From positions 1 to 8,303 of the forward strand of contig JAYPTI010000137.1 in assembly GCA_038133505.1 (NCBI GenBank): a DNA stretch of 8,303 nt, given 5' to 3'. The position numbers and the translations under genes were made by a program. The notes under the pieces were generated by a model that was not told the origin of the DNA, made no database searches, and saw only the letters and a list, made by a program, of their open reading frames with translations. How positions within the stretch are numbered: position 1 is the first letter of the stretch; the number at the start of each line of letters is the position of its first letter. The DNA is from JAYQUR01 sp038133505 (lineage in GTDB: Bacteria; Pseudomonadota; Alphaproteobacteria; MPNO01; UBA830). Below are positions 6,544 to 8,303 of this stretch, piece after piece.

Positions 6544-7802
6544 GCATCGAACAGGCCGAACTCCCCAACGGGATGCGGATCGTGACCGACCGGATGGATT
6601 CGGTCGAGACCGTGACGCTGGGCGTCTGGGTGCTGACGGGCACTCGCAACGAGACGGCGGACATAAACGGCATCTCGCATCTGCTCGAGCACATGGCCTT
6701 CAAGGGCACGCGCCGGCGCTCTGCGAAGCAGATCGCGGTCGAGATCGAGAACGTGGGCGGTCATCTCAACGCCTATACGTCGCGCGAGACCACGGTCTAT
6801 TACGCGACCGTCCTGAAGGAGGACGTACCGCTCGCCCTCGACATCCTGGCCGATATCCTGACCGACTCGGTGTTCGACGAGGAGGAACTGGCGCGCGAGC
6901 GATCGGTGATCCTCCAGGAAATCGGCCAGGCGAACGACACGCCCGACGACATCGTGTTCGACCGTTTCCAGGAAACGGCCTTTCCGGACCAGCCGCTCGG
7001 CTGGCCCATTCTCGGCACTGCCGAGACGGTGCGGACCATGCCGCGGACGCGGCTGATCGACTACATCGGGGCGCAGTACGGCGGCCGGCGAATGATTCTC
7101 GCAGCAGCCGGCAACCTCGACCACGCGGCGCTGGTGCGGATGGCGTCCGAGCGGTTCGAGGGGCTGGCGCCCGGTGACGCGTCGGAAGCGGCCCCAGGAA
7201 GCTACCGGGGCGGCGAGTTCCGCGACGTGCGCGATCTCGAGCAGGCGCATCTCGTGCTCGGCTTCGAAGGCATCGGCTATGCCGATCCCGACTATTACGC
7301 GCTTGCCGTCCTGTCGACCGCGCTCGGCGGCGGCATGTCGTCCCGGCTGTTCCAGACGATCCGCGAGGAACGCGGGCTGGTCTATTCGATCTACAGCTTC
7401 TCGTCGGCCTATCGGGACGGCGGCATCTTCGGCATTTACGCCGGGACAGGCGAGGGCGAGGTCGCGGAACTCCTCGACGTGACTGCCGACGAACTGCGCG
7501 CCGTCGCAGCGGCTGCGATGGACGAGGACGAGATCGCCCGCGCCCGCGCACAGATCAAGGCGGGCGTGCTGATGTCGCTCGAAAGCACGTCGTCGCGCGC
7601 AGAGCGTATTGCGCGCCAGATCATGATCTTCGGAAGGCCGGTTCCAATCCCCGAGATCGCCGCGAAAATCGATGCGGTCACGCCGGAGGATGCGCGTCGC
7701 GTCGCAGGCCGACTGTTCTCGACGGCGCCGACCGTCGCGGCGCTGGGGCCGGTGGGTGCGCTTCAGGAATACGACGCGGTAAAGAGCGCGCTTGTCGCCT
7801 AG
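6540..7802 (+). CDS. M16 family zinc peptidase (processing-peptidase-like)
   Basis: This 420-residue protein is of the M16B type, related to the beta subunit of mitochondrial processing peptidase and to bacterial PqqL/YmxG-like peptidases. The inverted zinc motif HLLEH is intact (H47, E50, H51), and E127 in ERSVILQEI sits 76 residues after H51, the expected third metal ligand, so an active enzyme is predicted. The opening ELPNGMRIVTDRM and GTRNETADINGISHLLEH are typical. The second half has the family's REERGLVYS (275-283) and following SFSSAYRDGGIFGIYAGT. No signal peptide is seen, which suggests a cytoplasmic protein. It starts inside the thrC stop codon with no clear ribosome binding site of its own, so expression depends on thrC translation. 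A thrC-M16 pairing is common in alphaproteobacteria; its physiological reason and the natural substrate are not known from this sequence. Confidence 0.95.
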   Translation: MSIEQAELPNGMRIVTDRMDSVETVTLGVWVLTGTRNETADINGISHLLEHMAFKGTRRRSAKQIAVEIENVGGHLNAYTSRETTVYYATVLKEDVPLALDILADILTDSVFDEEELARERSVILQEIGQANDTPDDIVFDRFQETAFPDQPLGWPILGTAETVRTMPRTRLIDYIGAQYGGRRMILAAAGNLDHAALVRMASERFEGLAPGDASEAAPGSYRGGEFRDVRDLEQAHLVLGFEGIGYADPDYYALAVLSTALGGGMSSRLFQTIREERGLVYSIYSFSSAYRDGGIFGIYAGTGEGEVAELLDVTADELRAVAAAAMDEDEIARARAQIKAGVLMSLESTSSRAERIARQIMIFGRPVPIPEIAAKIDAVTPEDARRVAGRLFSTAPTVAALGPVGALQEYDAVKSALVA

Positions 7803-7820
7803 GAGGGCCCGCCGGACCGG

Positions 7821-8303
7821 TTACGCGTGGCCCGCGTCGCCCGACAGCATCGAGACGTCGATGCCCATCTTGGCCAGCGCGTTCTGCCAGATGCTCGCCG
7901 GATCGGTGCCGAATACCAGCCCGTCGTCCGCCGCAACCGACAGCCAGCCGTTGGCCTGGATCTCGGTATCGAGCTGCCCCGGTCCCCAGCCCGCGTATCC
8001 GAGGGCCAGCAGGCTGTTGCGCGGTCCTTCGCCGTCGGCGATGTCGCGCAGGATATCCGTGGTCGCGGTCAGGGCGATGCTCTCGTCGATCACCATCGTC
8101 GCGTCCTGGACGTAGTCGGCCGAATGCAGCACGAAGCCGCGCCCGGTTTCGACGGGGCCGCCGAAATGAACGCGGATGTCGTTTCCGGGCGCCTTCGGCT
8201 CGAGGTTGAGCTGGTCGAGCAGGTCCGGAAAGTTGATGTTTTCCATCACCTTGTTGACGACGAGCCCCATCGCGCCGTCTTCGGTGTGTGCGCACATGTA
8301 GAT
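7821..8303 (-). CDS. AlgH/YqgE (UPF0301) family protein, 5'-truncated by window edge
   Basis: This is a small cytoplasmic protein of the AlgH/YqgE (UPF0301, DUF179) family. The family was named from a reported role in alginate regulation in Pseudomonas, but its biochemical function is unsettled. About 160 residues are visible, and the frame is open to the window edge, so roughly 25-30 N-terminal residues are missing. The internal ATG at 8297 lies within the conserved YMCAHTEDGAMGLVVNK block and is not the true start. Other family motifs are HFGGPVE, GFVLHS, DILRDIA and LGYAGWGPGQLDTEI followed by NGWL. The gene converges on the M16 peptidase with 18 bp between stop codons, and no convincing terminator lies in that gap. 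Confidence 0.95.
   Translation of the reverse strand: MYMCAHTEDGAMGLVVNKVMENINFPDLLDQLNLEPKAPGNDIRVHFGGPVETGRGFVLHSADYVQDATMVIDESIALTATTDILRDIADGEGPRNSLLALGYAGWGPGQLDTEIQANGWLSVAADDGLVFGTDPASIWQNALAKMGIDVSMLSGDAGHA

Noticed and set aside
5847..7250. Antisense open frame of 467 codons opposite thrC and the M16 peptidase
   Set aside because: It spans the junction of two certain genes and has no coherent protein features; it is explained by GC bias.
7803..7820. Possible bidirectional terminator between the M16 and AlgH genes
   Set aside because: The 18-bp gap is GC-rich (CCGGACCGG) but cannot form a stem with a feasible loop, and there is no T-run.

Overview
The window is about 8.3 kb of GC-rich DNA (roughly two thirds G+C) that is almost entirely coding. 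Gene content and order point to an alphaproteobacterium: the tail of an aa3-type cytochrome c oxidase gene cluster (cox3, then a DUF983 protein, then SURF1), followed by threonine synthase and an M16 (mitochondrial-processing-peptidase-like) protease joined by ATGA overlaps. This is inferred from protein motifs and gene order, not from a database search.

Layout. 1-507 (+) is the 3' part of cytochrome c oxidase subunit III, cut by the left edge. A strong GC-rich hairpin (531-562) follows. 606-992 (+) is a DUF983 small zinc-ribbon membrane protein, whose stop overlaps the start of SURF1 (989-1702, +), an oxidase assembly factor. 1728-3215 (+) is an M32-family metallocarboxypeptidase with a full set of motifs. 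3227-5018 (-) is an O-antigen ligase/Wzy-like polytopic membrane protein that is broken twice: an in-frame TGA at 4632-4634 and a frameshift near 3500-3545. It lies antisense between the oxidase block and the threonine block. A 130-bp divergent spacer (5019-5148) probably holds the thrC promoter. 5149-6543 (+) is thrC, overlapping by 4 bp a Zn-dependent M16 peptidase (6540-7802, +). 7821-8303 (-) is an AlgH/YqgE (UPF0301) family protein, converging on the peptidase and cut by the right edge.

How the genes fit together. The left block makes or assembles respiratory complex IV. DUF983 and SURF1 are translationally coupled, and the carboxypeptidase probably rides on the same transcript. The thrC-M16 pair is a second, coupled unit with its own promoter. 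The ligase would act in surface polysaccharide attachment or polymerisation, but as read it cannot give a full-length protein. Both lesions are simple: a TGA that a CGA-to-TGA transition would explain, and a 2-nt change that loss of one CG unit from a (CG)n tract would explain. Real gene decay, a two-polypeptide gene and sequencing error all remain possible.

I found no tRNA, rRNA, CRISPR array, insertion sequence or integrase, and no convincing novel multi-gene system. The points most worth a second look are the doubly interrupted ligase, the CG-repeat at its frameshift and the tetraloop hairpin after cox3.
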